Below, in pieces: positions 1 through 7,889 of a stretch of 64,000 nucleotides of DNA. Under the pieces are notes generated by a model. It saw only the letters and a list, made by a program, of their open reading frames with translations. It was not told the origin of the DNA and made no database searches. A program made the translations under genes and the position numbers. Within the stretch, counting starts at the first letter, position 1. Each line of letters opens with the position of its first letter. This DNA is from Streptomyces griseus subsp. griseus (lineage in GTDB: Bacteria > Actinomycetota > Actinomycetes > Streptomycetales > Streptomycetaceae): the NCBI RefSeq assembly GCF_000720255.1, contig NZ_JOJE01000024.1:49488-113487 (forward strand), written 5' to 3'.

Positions 1-498
1 CGCGAGCTGCGTGCGCTCGGGCTCACGCCGGTCCTGCTGACCGGCGACAACCGGACGGTGGCCGAGGCCGTGGCGGACGCCGTCGGCATCGAGCGGGTGG
101 TGGCCGAAGTGCTGCCCGAGGACAAGGTGGACGTCGTACGGCGGTTGCAGGGCGAGGGGCGGACCGTGGCCATGGTCGGCGACGGCGTCAACGACGCGGC
201 CGCGCTCGCCACCGCCGACCTGGGGCTCGCGATGGGCACCGGCACGGACGCCGCGATCGAGGCGAGCGACCTGACCCTGGTGCGCGGGGATCTGCGGGTG
301 GCCGCGGACGCCATCCGGCTGTCGCGGCGGACCCTGTCCACGATCAAGGGCAATCTCGTATGGGCGTTCGGATACAACGTGGCGGCATTGCCGTTGGCCG
401 CGGCGGGACTGCTGAACCCGATGATCGCGGGGGCGGCGATGGCGTTCTCGTCGGTGTTCGTGGTGACGAACAGTCTCAGGTTGCGCACGTTCCGCTGA
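1..498 (+). CDS. Copper-type P1B ATPase, C-terminal part (start outside window)
   Basis: The reading frame is open from base 1 and ends at TGA 496-498, so only the last 165 residues are present. It encodes the end of the phosphorylation domain and the last membrane segments of a heavy-metal P-type ATPase that pumps a metal ion, most likely Cu(I), out of the cytoplasm. Visible landmarks are LLTGDN near residue 14, the hinge motif [11 protein letters not shown] at about residues 60-70, then [16 protein letters not shown]. Two closely spaced hydrophobic stretches follow, containing [10 protein letters not shown] and [15 protein letters not shown], which is the usual CopA ending. The metal-selecting CPC helix lies upstream of the window, so the metal is inferred. 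No second gene follows on this strand; the next 580 bases look non-coding. Confidence 0.93.
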   Translation, partial: RELRALGLTPVLLTGDNRTVAEAVADAVGIERVVAEVLPEDKVDVVRRLQGEGRTVAMVGDGVNDAAALATADLGLAMGTGTDAAIEASDLTLVRGDLRVAADAIRLSRRTLSTIKGNLVWAFGYNVAALPLAAAGLLNPMIAGAAMAFSSVFVVTNSLRLRTFR

Positions 499-881
499 CT
501 CATACCCGGCGTTACCTGGGGTTACCAGTAAGTTTCGGGCAGCTGGAGGCTCAGACCCTCTGGAGTCAGACGCGCACCTCACATAAGCTCTTCACAAGGC
601 TCGCGCATCATCCTTACGCCAGGGTCTCGATTTTCATATCGAGCCTCTTGCGCATCTAACGGGACAAATGCAAGAGACGCAGATCACAGTGATGTGAACG
701 TAACCATCGAAGGGGTTCGAAGGTCTAAGTTGGCGATGTCAGGAAGCGTCTTGGGGGGCGCGGACTGGCATCTGAGGATGTCTTGGGGGACTTCCTCAGA
801 GATGCGTTGCCGGGGCACGTACACCGGGGAGCTTTGAGCGGCCCTCCCAACGTGCGCTGTCCCGGCAGACCGCACCACAGC

Positions 882-908
882 AGTACGACGAGTTTTGCTC
901 GTTGTACT
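882..908 (+). ncRNA. Stable hairpin, possible part of a small RNA
   Basis: An 11-bp stem (882-892 with 898-908) closes a TTTTG loop. All pairs are Watson-Crick except one G-U. No T-run follows on either strand, so it is not a simple terminator. It sits in the middle of the gene-free stretch between the ATPase and citrate synthase. Calling it part of an RNA gene is inference from structure and location only. Confidence 0.3.
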
Positions 909-985
909 CAAACAGCGATTCAGGCGCTGGTCTCCACAGACGCCCGGCCGGATCCCGTGGGGGGAATCCGCACCGGGACATGGGA

Positions 986-1041
986 AGGCGCCCTGGTCGT
1001 CGGCCCGTGGGGGGACCGGCGCCGGGGCGCCTTCTGTTATC
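986..1041 (+). terminator. Hairpin followed by a T-rich tail
   Basis: AGGCGCCC at 986-993 pairs perfectly with GGGCGCCT at 1025-1032; an inner GGTC/GACC pairing can extend the stem. TTCTGTTAT follows on the + strand. No protein gene on the + strand ends near it, which supports a non-coding transcript upstream. Confidence 0.45.
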
Positions 1042-1081
1042 CGTGTGCGCCACGGATGCCCGCACTCGGCGAGTACGACGA

Positions 1082-1112
1082 GGCCCCGCACCCGGCAACC
1101 GGGTACGGGGCC
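1082..1112 (-). terminator. Terminator hairpin of citrate synthase
   Basis: A G+C-rich inverted repeat (1082-1095 with 1099-1112, loop CAA, one interior mismatch pair) lies 12 bases beyond the citrate synthase stop codon. Its position just downstream of a single minus-strand gene makes it the likely transcription end. Confidence 0.75.
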
Positions 1113-1124
1113 TGAAAAGTGCTG

Positions 1125-2414
1125 TCAGCGCTGCTCGACGGGCACGAAGTCGCGCTCCACCACGCCGGTGTAGATCTGGCGCGGGCGGCCGATGCGCGAG
1201 CCCGGCTCCTTGATCATCTCGTGCCACTGGGCGATCCAGCCCGGAAGGCGGCCGAGGGCGAAGAGGACCGTGAACATCTCGGTCGGGAAGCCCATGGCGC
1301 GGTAGATCAGGCCGGTGTAGAAGTCGACGTTCGGGTAGAGGCTGCGCGAGACGAAGTAGTCGTCGGAGAGCGCGTGCTCCTCCAGCTTCAGGGCGATGTC
1401 CAGCAGCTCGTCGGACTTGCCGAGGGCCGAGAGAACGTCGTGCGCGGCGGCCTTGATGATCTTGGCGCGCGGGTCGAAGTTCTTGTAGACCCGGTGGCCG
1501 AAGCCCATCAGGCGGACGCCGTCCTCCTTGTTCTTCACCTTGCGGATGAAGGTGTCGACGTCGCCGCCGGAGTCGCGGATGCCCTCGAGCATCTCCAGGA
1601 CGGACTGGTTGGCGCCGCCGTGCAGCGGGCCCCACAGCGCGTTGATGCCGGCCGAGATCGAGGCGAACATGTTCGCCTGCGAGGAGCCGACCAGACGGAC
1701 CGTGGAGGTCGAGCAGTTCTGCTCGTGGTCCGCGTGCAGGATGAGCAGCTTGTCCAGGGCGGAGACGACGACCGGGTCGAGCTCGTACTCCTGCGCCGGG
1801 ACCGAGAAGGTCATGCGCAGGAAGTTCTCGACGTAGCCGAGGTCGTTGCGCGGGTAGACGAACGGGTGACCGATCGACTTCTTGTACGCGTACGCGGCGA
1901 TCGTCGGAAGCTTGGCGAGCAGACGGATCGTCGAGAGGTTGCGCTGCTTCTCGTCGAAGGGATTGTGGCTGTCCTGGTAGAACGTGGACAGCGCGGAGAC
2001 GACCGAGGACAGCATGGCCATCGGGTGGGCGTCGCGCGGGAAGCCCTTGTAGAAGTTCTTGACGTCCTCGTGCAGCAGGGTGTGCTGCGTGATGTCGTTC
2101 TTGAAGGACGAGAGCTCGTCGACCGTCGGCAGCTCGCCGTTGATCAGCAGGTAGGCGACCTCCAGGAAGGTGGAGCGCTCCGCCAGCTGCTCGATCGGGT
2201 AGCCGCGGTACCGGAGGATGCCCGCTTCGCCGTCCAGGTACGTGACCGCGGATTTATAGGCGGCGGTGTTGCCGTATCCGCTGTCCAGGGTCACCAGACC
2301 GGTCTGGGCGCGGAGCTTGCCGATGTCGAAGCCCTTGTCGCCGACGGTGCTGTCGATCACCGGGTAGGTGTACTCGCCGTCGCCGTACCGCAGTACTACA
2401 GAGTTGTCGCTCAC
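1125..2414 (-). CDS. gltA: Citrate synthase (type II)
   Basis: Condenses acetyl-CoA and oxaloacetate to citrate, the entry step of the TCA cycle, in the cytoplasm. The 429-residue product has the usual length of a hexameric type II enzyme. Active-site landmarks are HADHEQNCSTSTVR, the oxaloacetate-binding histidine region HGGANQSVLEML at about residue 264, and GFGHRVYKNFDPRA at about residue 302. I chose the GTG at 2414, giving VSDNSVVLRYGDGEYTY, because this is where the conserved family start lies and GAGGGAAG sits just upstream; an in-frame ATG at 2426 would add only four residues. The gene is alone on its strand with a hairpin terminator after it. The two fumarases further right belong to the same cycle but are not linked in an operon. 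Confidence 0.97.
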   Translation of the reverse strand: MSDNSVVLRYGDGEYTYPVIDSTVGDKGFDIGKLRAQTGLVTLDSGYGNTAAYKSAVTYLDGEAGILRYRGYPIEQLAERSTFLEVAYLLINGELPTVDELSSFKNDITQHTLLHEDVKNFYKGFPRDAHPMAMLSSVVSALSTFYQDSHNPFDEKQRNLSTIRLLAKLPTIAAYAYKKSIGHPFVYPRNDLGYVENFLRMTFSVPAQEYELDPVVVSALDKLLILHADHEQNCSTSTVRLVGSSQANMFASISAGINALWGPLHGGANQSVLEMLEGIRDSGGDVDTFIRKVKNKEDGVRLMGFGHRVYKNFDPRAKIIKAAAHDVLSALGKSDELLDIALKLEEHALSDDYFVSRSLYPNVDFYTGLIYRAMGFPTEMFTVLFALGRLPGWIAQWHEMIKEPGSRIGRPRQIYTGVVERDFVPVEQR

Positions 2415-2649
2415 GTCTTCCCTCACCGACGTTGTGCCTCATCTTCGAGGTTGCCCTGACTGTCTCTACCATCCCCCATTTGGCGCAGGAGAGTGCACTC
2501 GGGGTCGGCCATTGGGCTTATTGGCGGCACTCAGTGCCGCCAACTTGCTCATCCTGCCCCCTTCGTCACGCCACCGGAAGTCCTCTGTGACCTTCGTGAC
2601 TCATTTGATCGATCATTTTTTACGATCCCTCCGGATGCACGAGGTCAAA

Positions 2650-2671
2650 GGGCTCCGGCGCCGCGGAGCCC
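2650..2671 (-). terminator. Hairpin terminator after the RecD2-like helicase
   Basis: GGGCTCCG (2650-2657) and CGGAGCCC (2664-2671) form a perfect 8-bp stem 10 bases beyond the helicase stop codon. On the minus strand it is followed by TTTGACC. Confidence 0.6.
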
Positions 2672-2680
2672 GAGGTGAGT

Positions 2681-4933
2681 TCAGGCCCCGGAGAGCCTGA
2701 AGTCCAGTGCCGTGCAACGCCGTCCGGCGGACACGGTGCGCACCGCCTGTCCGATCGCCTTGCGCGAACCGACCAGCACGACCAGCTTCTTCGCCCGGGT
2801 GACCGCCGTGTAGAGCAAGTTCCGCTGGAGCATCATCCAGGCGCCGGTGGTGACGGGGATCACCACGGCGGGATATTCACTTCCCTGCGACCGGTGAATG
2901 GTGACCGCGTACGCGTGGGCCAGCTCGTCCAGTTCATCGAATTCGTACACCACCTCCTCGTCCTCGTCCGTCAGCACCGTCAGGCGCTGGTCGACCGGGT
3001 CGAGCGAGGTGACCACGCCCACGGTGCCGTTGAAGACACCGTTGGCGCCCTTCTCGTAGTTGTTGCGAACCTGGGTCACCTTGTCGCCGACTCGGAAGAC
3101 CCGGCCGCCGAACCGCTTCTCCGCCAGGTCTGGCCGGCCGGGGGTGATGGCCTGCTGGAGCAGGCCGTTGAGGGTGCCGGCGCCGGCGGGCCCGCGGTGC
3201 ATGGGCGCCAGGACCTGGACGTCCCGGCGCGGGTCCAGGCCGAACCTGGCCGGAATACGGCGCGCGGCCACGTCGACGGTGAGCCGGCCGGCCTCCTCGG
3301 TGTCGTCCTCGACGAAGAGGAAGAAGTCCTTCATGCCGTCGGTGAGGGGGTGCTGGCCGGAGTTGATCCGGTGGGCGTTGGTCACCACGCCCGACTGCTG
3401 GGCCTGGCGGAACACCCGCGTCAAGCGCACCGCGGGGACGGGGCTGTCATCGGCCAGCAGGTCGCGCAGGACCTCGCCCGCACCGACGCTGGGCAGCTGG
3501 TCGACGTCCCCGACGAAGAGCAGATGGGCACCCGGCGGCACGGCCTTGACCAGCTTGTTGGCCAGCAGCAGGTCGAGCATGGACGCCTCGTCGACCACCA
3601 CCAGGTCGGCGTCCAGCGGGCGGTCCTTGTCGTAGGCCGCGTCGCCGCCGGGCTTGAGCTCCAGCAGGCGGTGGACCGTGGACGCCTCGGCGCCGGTGAG
3701 CTCGGCCAGGCGCTTGGCGGCACGCCCGGTGGGGGCGGCCAGCACGACCTTGGCTTTCCTGGCGCGGGCCAGCTCCACGATCGAGCGGACCGTGAAGGAC
3801 TTGCCGCAGCCGGGGCCACCGGTGAGGACGGCGACCTTCTCGGTGAGCGCGAGCCGGACGGCGGCCTCCTGTTCGGGCGCGAGATCGGTCCCGGTACGCC
3901 CCTTCAGCCAGGCGAGCGCCTTGTCCCAGGCCACCTGCCGGAAGCCCGGCATCCGGTCCTGCTCGGTGCGCAGGAGGCGCAACAGCTGGGCGGACAGGGA
4001 GAGTTCGGCGCGGTGGAAGGGGACGAGCCAGATCGCGGTGACCGGGGTGCCGTCGTCCGGGCCGGGCACCTTCTCCCGTACGACACCGGGGTCTTCCCCG
4101 TCCTCCGGCACCTGGGACAGCTCGGCGAGGCACTCGATGACAAGTCCGGTGTCGACCTGGAGCAGCTTGACCGCGTCCGCGATCAGCCGCTCCTCGGGGA
4201 GGAAGCAGTGGCCCTGGTCGGTGGACTGCGACAGCGCGTACTGCAGACCGGCCTTGACGCGCTCCGGACTGTCGTGCGGGATGCCGACGGACTGGGCGAT
4301 CTTGTCGGCGGTGAGGAAGCCGATGCCCCAGACGTCGGCGGCGAGGCGGTAGGGCTGGTTCTTCACGACGGAGATCGAGGCGTCGCCGTACTTCTTGTAG
4401 ATGCGCACGGCGATCGACGTGGAGACCTCGACGGTCTGGAGGAAGAGCATGACCTCCTTGATCGCCTTCTGTTCCTCCCAGGCGTCCGCGATCTTCTTGG
4501 TGCGCTTGGGGCCGAGCCCGGGGACCTCGATGAGGCGCTTCGGCTCCTCCTCGATGATCGTCAGGGTGTCCAGGCCGAAGTGCTGGGTGATGCGGTCGGC
4601 GAAGACCGGGCCGATGCCCTTGACCAGACCGGATCCGAGGTAGCGCCGGATGCCCTGGACCGTGGCCGGCAGGACCGTCGTGTAGTTCTCGACGGTGAAC
4701 TGCTTGCCGTACTGCGGGTGCGAGCCCCAACGGCCCTCCATGCGCAGCGACTCACCGACCTGGGCGCCGAGCAGCGCGCCGACGACCGTCAGCAGATCAC
4801 CGCCGCCTCTGCCGGTGTCGACGCGGGCGACCGTGTAGCCGTTCTCCTCGTTCGCGTACGTGATGCGCTCCAGGACGCCTTCGAGCACGGCCAGTCGCCG
4901 CTCGCCCGTGGAGCCCCCCGCCTGATCGGTCAT
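2681..4933 (-). CDS. recD2: RecD2-like 5'-3' DNA helicase (TraA/RecD superfamily 1)
   Basis: ATP-driven DNA helicase of the RecD2 type, found in bacteria that lack RecBCD and thought to act in DNA repair. The 750-residue protein has an N-terminal helix-hairpin-helix region (GLGPKRTKKIADAW at about 135), Walker A LTGGPGCGKSFT at about 370, Walker B VVVDEASMLD at about 445, a superfamily-1 motif AVTIHRSQGSEYP at about 675 and the C-terminal AVTRAKKLVVLVG. I start at ATG 4933 (MTDQAGGSTGERRLAVLEG), which fits the family, although no strong ribosome site precedes it. The frame stays open for 75 more codons to a GTG at 5158; that extension does not look like helicase and is listed separately. The gene is transcribed alone, towards citrate synthase. 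Confidence 0.92.
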   Translation of the reverse strand: MTDQAGGSTGERRLAVLEGVLERITYANEENGYTVARVDTGRGGGDLLTVVGALLGAQVGESLRMEGRWGSHPQYGKQFTVENYTTVLPATVQGIRRYLGSGLVKGIGPVFADRITQHFGLDTLTIIEEEPKRLIEVPGLGPKRTKKIADAWEEQKAIKEVMLFLQTVEVSTSIAVRIYKKYGDASISVVKNQPYRLAADVWGIGFLTADKIAQSVGIPHDSPERVKAGLQYALSQSTDQGHCFLPEERLIADAVKLLQVDTGLVIECLAELSQVPEDGEDPGVVREKVPGPDDGTPVTAIWLVPFHRAELSLSAQLLRLLRTEQDRMPGFRQVAWDKALAWLKGRTGTDLAPEQEAAVRLALTEKVAVLTGGPGCGKSFTVRSIVELARARKAKVVLAAPTGRAAKRLAELTGAEASTVHRLLELKPGGDAAYDKDRPLDADLVVVDEASMLDLLLANKLVKAVPPGAHLLFVGDVDQLPSVGAGEVLRDLLADDSPVPAVRLTRVFRQAQQSGVVTNAHRINSGQHPLTDGMKDFFLFVEDDTEEAGRLTVDVAARRIPARFGLDPRRDVQVLAPMHRGPAGAGTLNGLLQQAITPGRPDLAEKRFGGRVFRVGDKVTQVRNNYEKGANGVFNGTVGVVTSLDPVDQRLTVLTDEDEEVVYEFDELDELAHAYAVTIHRSQGSEYPAVVIPVTTGAWMMLQRNLLYTAVTRAKKLVVLVGSRKAIGQAVRTVSAGRRCTALDFRLSGA

Positions 4934-5158
4934 GATCCGACGGTACCGCCCGGCACCGACAGCCCACCCGGACTGTGCGACCACGTGGTCGCACTCCCGC
5001 TGGAAGTCCTCGGTCGGGGAGAACCCCACCAACTCGCAGTCCTGAAGCGCGACGGGGACATGACCCGGTGCCCAGTAGTGCGTGTCCCCCGCCTCGTAGG
5101 TCCCCTCGCCCTCGGCCGTGAGCACCACGGGGACGTCGTTCCGGGTCGTCGACGTCAC
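4934..5158 (-). other. In-frame upstream extension of the helicase frame, cupin-like sequence
   Basis: The 75 codons before the chosen helicase start are open and read like the second half of a small cupin: PVVLTAEGEGTYEAGD, then THYWAPGHVPVAL, ELVGFSPTEDFQ and a Trp-containing end. A GTG at 5158 is preceded by AGGAG only two bases away, too close for good initiation. It may be a remnant of a separate cupin gene whose stop codon was lost, or a true N-terminal extension of the helicase. The coding look (third-position G/C, plausible protein) is visible; the cupin assignment is tentative. Confidence 0.4.
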
Positions 5159-5290
5159 GGCTCCTCGCTTCCGGCCCGCTTCGGGCCTCGTGGGACCACG
5201 GCGTGATCAAGCCTGGACCGGCGCCCCCGAGGGCCCGCGACCGCATCACGATCAGGTCTCGGGATGGGAGGGAGGGGTTGATTACCGGCG

Positions 5291-5335
5291 TGTAATCGAT
5301 TCCAATCCTCCCTGTCGTCGATGTAAACGATTCCA
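5291..5335 (+). promoter_or_regulatory. Two LacI-type operators before the ribose locus
   Basis: TGTAATCGATTCCA (5291-5304) and TGTAAACGATTCCA (5322-5335) are near-identical direct copies, 31 bases (three helix turns) apart. Both are imperfect palindromes around CGAT. They lie just upstream of the LacI-family gene, whose ribosome site GAGGAGG overlaps the end of the second copy. Autoregulation of the whole ribose operon from here is the natural reading. Confidence 0.65.
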
Positions 5336-5352
5336 CGAGGAGGTGGACGGCG

Positions 5353-6369
5353 ATGGCGAGCATCAAGGACGTTGCCGCCGCGGCCGGTGTGTCGGTCGCC
5401 ACGGTGTCGCGCGTCCTGAACGACCACCCGTCCGTCAGCGACGACGCACGCGCACGCGTGCTGGCCGCCGTCGAGACGCTGGGCTACCGCCCGAACGCCG
5501 TCGCCCGTTCGCTGCGCACCGACCAGACCCACACCCTCGGCCTGGTCATCAGCGACGTGATGAACCCCTACTTCACCGAACTGGCCCGCTCCGTCGAGGA
5601 GGAGGCCCGCGCGCTCGGCTACAGCGTCATCATCGGCAACGCCGACGAGCGGCCCGACCTCCAGGACCACCACGTACGCAACCTGCTGGACCGCCGGATC
5701 GACGGCCTCCTCGTCTCCCCCACCGACGGCGGGTCTCCCTTAATGCTGGACGCCGTGCGCGCGGGTACGCCGATGGTCTTCGTGGACCGGTGGATCCCGG
5801 GCGTGGACGTGCCGGTCGTCCGGTCGGACGGACAGGCGGCCGTACGGGACCTCGTCGCGCATCTGCACGGCCTGGGGCACCGCAGGCTCGCCATCATCGC
5901 GGGCCCCGCGGCGACCACCACCGGACGCGAACGAGTGGAGGCCTTCCGCACGGCACTCGCCGCGTACGGTCTCGGGCTCCCCGAGGCCTACGTCGGCCAG
6001 GGCGACTTCCAGGCCGAGAGCGGACGACGGGTCACCGAAGGGTTCCTCGACCTGCCCGAGCCGCCCGAGGTCGTCTTCGCCGCGGACAACCTGATGGCGC
6101 TGGGCGCGCTGGACGCCGTACGCGCGCGTGGGCTGCGCGTTCCCGACGACATCGCGCTCGCCGCGTTCGACGACATCCCGTGGTTCGTGCACACCGACCC
6201 GCCGATCACCGCGATCGCCCAGCCCACGGGCGAGTTGGGGCGCGCCGCCGTGCGCGCGCTGGTCGACCGCATCGAAGGACGGCCCCCCGAGTCCGTCACC
6301 CTCCCCGCCCGTCTCGTCGTACGCCGCTCGTGCGGCGAGTCCCCCGCAAGGAACAGGAGCCAGTCGTGA
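5353..6369 (+). CDS. rbsR: LacI-family regulator of the ribose operon (RbsR-like), TTA codon
   Basis: Sugar-responsive repressor of 338 residues with the LacI helix-turn-helix at residues 3-25 (IKDVAAAAGVSVATVSRVLN), a hinge helix (YRPNAVARSL) and a periplasmic-binding-protein-like sensor domain (LGLVISDVMNPYF, then AFDDIPWF). Start is ATG 5353 with GAGGAGG upstream. Its stop overlaps the GTG of rbsA (GTGA), so it is co-translated with the transporter. Ribose or a ribose derivative is the probable inducer, inferred from the downstream rbsA, rbsK and rbsD. A rare TTA leucine codon at 5740-5742 makes translation depend on the bldA tRNA, so the whole operon may be tied to developmental stage. 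Confidence 0.9.
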   Translation: MASIKDVAAAAGVSVATVSRVLNDHPSVSDDARARVLAAVETLGYRPNAVARSLRTDQTHTLGLVISDVMNPYFTELARSVEEEARALGYSVIIGNADERPDLQDHHVRNLLDRRIDGLLVSPTDGGSPLMLDAVRAGTPMVFVDRWIPGVDVPVVRSDGQAAVRDLVAHLHGLGHRRLAIIAGPAATTTGRERVEAFRTALAAYGLGLPEAYVGQGDFQAESGRRVTEGFLDLPEPPEVVFAADNLMALGALDAVRARGLRVPDDIALAAFDDIPWFVHTDPPITAIAQPTGELGRAAVRALVDRIEGRPPESVTLPARLVVRRSCGESPARNRSQS

Positions 6370-7889
6370 GCAACCAGGACGAGTTGCTGCGCATCGAGGG
6401 CCTACGCAAAACCTTCCCCGGAGTGGTCGCGCTCGACGGCGTCGACTTCGATCTGCGCCGCGGCGAGGTGCACGTGCTGCTCGGCGAGAACGGCGCGGGC
6501 AAGAGCACGCTGATCAAGATGCTGTCGGGCGCCTACCACCCCGACGAGGGCCGCGTCCTGGTGGACGGCGAGGAGGTGCACATCCGCGGGGCGCAGGACG
6601 CCGAGCGGCTGGGCATCGCGACGATCTACCAGGAGTTCAACCTCGTACCCGACCTCACCGTCGCCGAGAACATCTTCCTGGGACGGCAGCCCCGCCGCCT
6701 CGGGATGATCGACCGGAAGAGGATGGAGGCCGACGCCGAAGTCCTCCTCGCGCGCGTGGGCGTGCACGTGTCCCCCCGCGCGCGGGTGCGTGAACTCGGT
6801 ATCGCGCGCCTGCAGATGGTGGAGATCGCGAAGGCGCTGAGCCTGAACGCGCGCGTGCTCATCATGGACGAGCCGACCGCCGTGCTCACCTCCGAGGAGG
6901 TGGAGAAGCTCTTCGCCATCGTGCGCACACTGCGCGAGGACGGCGTGGGCATCGTCTTCATCACCCATCACCTGGAGGAGATCGCCGCCCTCGGCGACCG
7001 GGTCACCGTCATCCGCGACGGCCGCAGCGTCGGCCAGGTCCCCGCGACCACGCCCGAGGACGAGCTCGTACGCCTGATGGTGGGGCGCTCGATCGAGCAG
7101 CAGTACCCGCGCGAACGGCCCGAGACCGGAACCGCGTTGCTCACCGTCGAGGGGCTCACCCGCGACGGCGTCTTCCACGACGTGAGCTTCGAGGTGCGGG
7201 CCGGCGAGGTCGTCGGCATCGCCGGGCTCGTCGGGGCCGGCCGTACCGAGGTCGTCCGGGCCGTGTTCGGCGCCGACCCCTATGACAGGGGCGCCGTGAA
7301 GGTCGACGGCGCGCAGGTGCGGGGGCACGACGTGAACGCCGCCATGACGGCCGGGATCGGACTCGTGCCCGAGGACCGCAAGGGCCAGGGGCTCGTCCTG
7401 GACGCCTCCGTGGAGGAGAACCTCGGACTCGTCACCCTGCGCTCCGCCACCCGCGGCGGACTCGTCGACCTCAAGGGCCAGCACGACGCGGCCGCCCGGA
7501 TCGCCGAACAGCTCGGCGTGCGCATGGCCGGTCTCGGCCAGCACGTGCGCACCCTCTCCGGCGGCAACCAGCAGAAGGTCGTCATCGGCAAGTGGCTGCT
7601 TGCCGACACCCGCGTCCTCATCCTCGACGAGCCGACGCGCGGCATCGACGTCGGCGCCAAGGTCGAGATCTACCAGCTGATCAACGAGCTGACCGCCCAG
7701 GGCGCCGCCGTCCTGATGATCTCCAGCGACCTGCCCGAGGTGCTCGGCATGAGCGACCGGGTGCTGGTGATGGCCCAGGGCCGCATCGCGGGCGAACTCG
7801 CCGCCGCCGAGGCCACTCAGGACGCCGTGATGGCGCTCGCCGTAAGCACACCCACCACCATTGAACCGGAGGCCGGCCGTGGCCGCTGA
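6366..7889 (+). CDS. rbsA: Ribose ABC transporter ATP-binding protein
   Basis: Double-domain ATPase (507 residues) that powers sugar import through the CUT2-type permease encoded next. The first half has Walker A GENGAGKSTL at about residue 40 and DEPTAVLT. The second half keeps the LSGGNQQKVVIGKWL signature near 396 and DEPTRGIDVGAK, while its Walker A is replaced (VGAGRTE), which is normal for RbsA/MglA. I take GTG 6366, which overlaps the regulator stop, as the start; the frame is open further upstream but only across the regulator gene. The 3' end overlaps the start of the fused permease gene by 11 bases. Confidence 0.94.
   Translation: MSNQDELLRIEGLRKTFPGVVALDGVDFDLRRGEVHVLLGENGAGKSTLIKMLSGAYHPDEGRVLVDGEEVHIRGAQDAERLGIATIYQEFNLVPDLTVAENIFLGRQPRRLGMIDRKRMEADAEVLLARVGVHVSPRARVRELGIARLQMVEIAKALSLNARVLIMDEPTAVLTSEEVEKLFAIVRTLREDGVGIVFITHHLEEIAALGDRVTVIRDGRSVGQVPATTPEDELVRLMVGRSIEQQYPRERPETGTALLTVEGLTRDGVFHDVSFEVRAGEVVGIAGLVGAGRTEVVRAVFGADPYDRGAVKVDGAQVRGHDVNAAMTAGIGLVPEDRKGQGLVLDASVEENLGLVTLRSATRGGLVDLKGQHDAAARIAEQLGVRMAGLGQHVRTLSGGNQQKVVIGKWLLADTRVLILDEPTRGIDVGAKVEIYQLINELTAQGAAVLMISSDLPEVLGMSDRVLVMAQGRIAGELAAAEATQDAVMALAVSTPTTIEPEAGRGR

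Larger units (their letters stand above)
499..1081. other. 583-base stretch without a protein gene; possible non-coding RNA region
   Basis: No frame here looks like a Streptomyces protein: the frames are short, of odd composition and overlap on both strands. The stretch is less G+C-rich than its surroundings up to about 730. It holds a TCACA-GTGA-TGTGA dyad at 684-697, a near-perfect hairpin at 882-908, and a larger hairpin at 986-1032 followed by TTCTGTTAT, which resembles a rho-independent terminator for the + strand. A short + strand transcript ending near 1040 would fit. The alternative is the untranslated leader of a lost gene. Confidence 0.5.

Noticed and set aside
684..697. TCACA-GTGA-TGTGA as a Crp site
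   Set aside because: Arms are inverted relative to the GTGA...TCAC type expected for Streptomyces Crp, so only the dyad itself is reported.
684..1091. 135-codon minus-strand frame between the ATPase and citrate synthase
   Set aside because: Composition and text do not look like a protein, it overlaps hairpins and runs into the citrate synthase terminator.
2675..5206. 843-codon plus-strand frame opposite the RecD2-like helicase
   Set aside because: It is the antisense shadow of a clear helicase gene; its sequence is a repetitive Gly/Asp/Val text with no family features.
5118..6365. Long upstream extension of the rbsA frame
   Set aside because: It lies across the LacI gene in another frame and is Arg/Pro-rich; GTG 6366 with GTGA overlap is the natural start.
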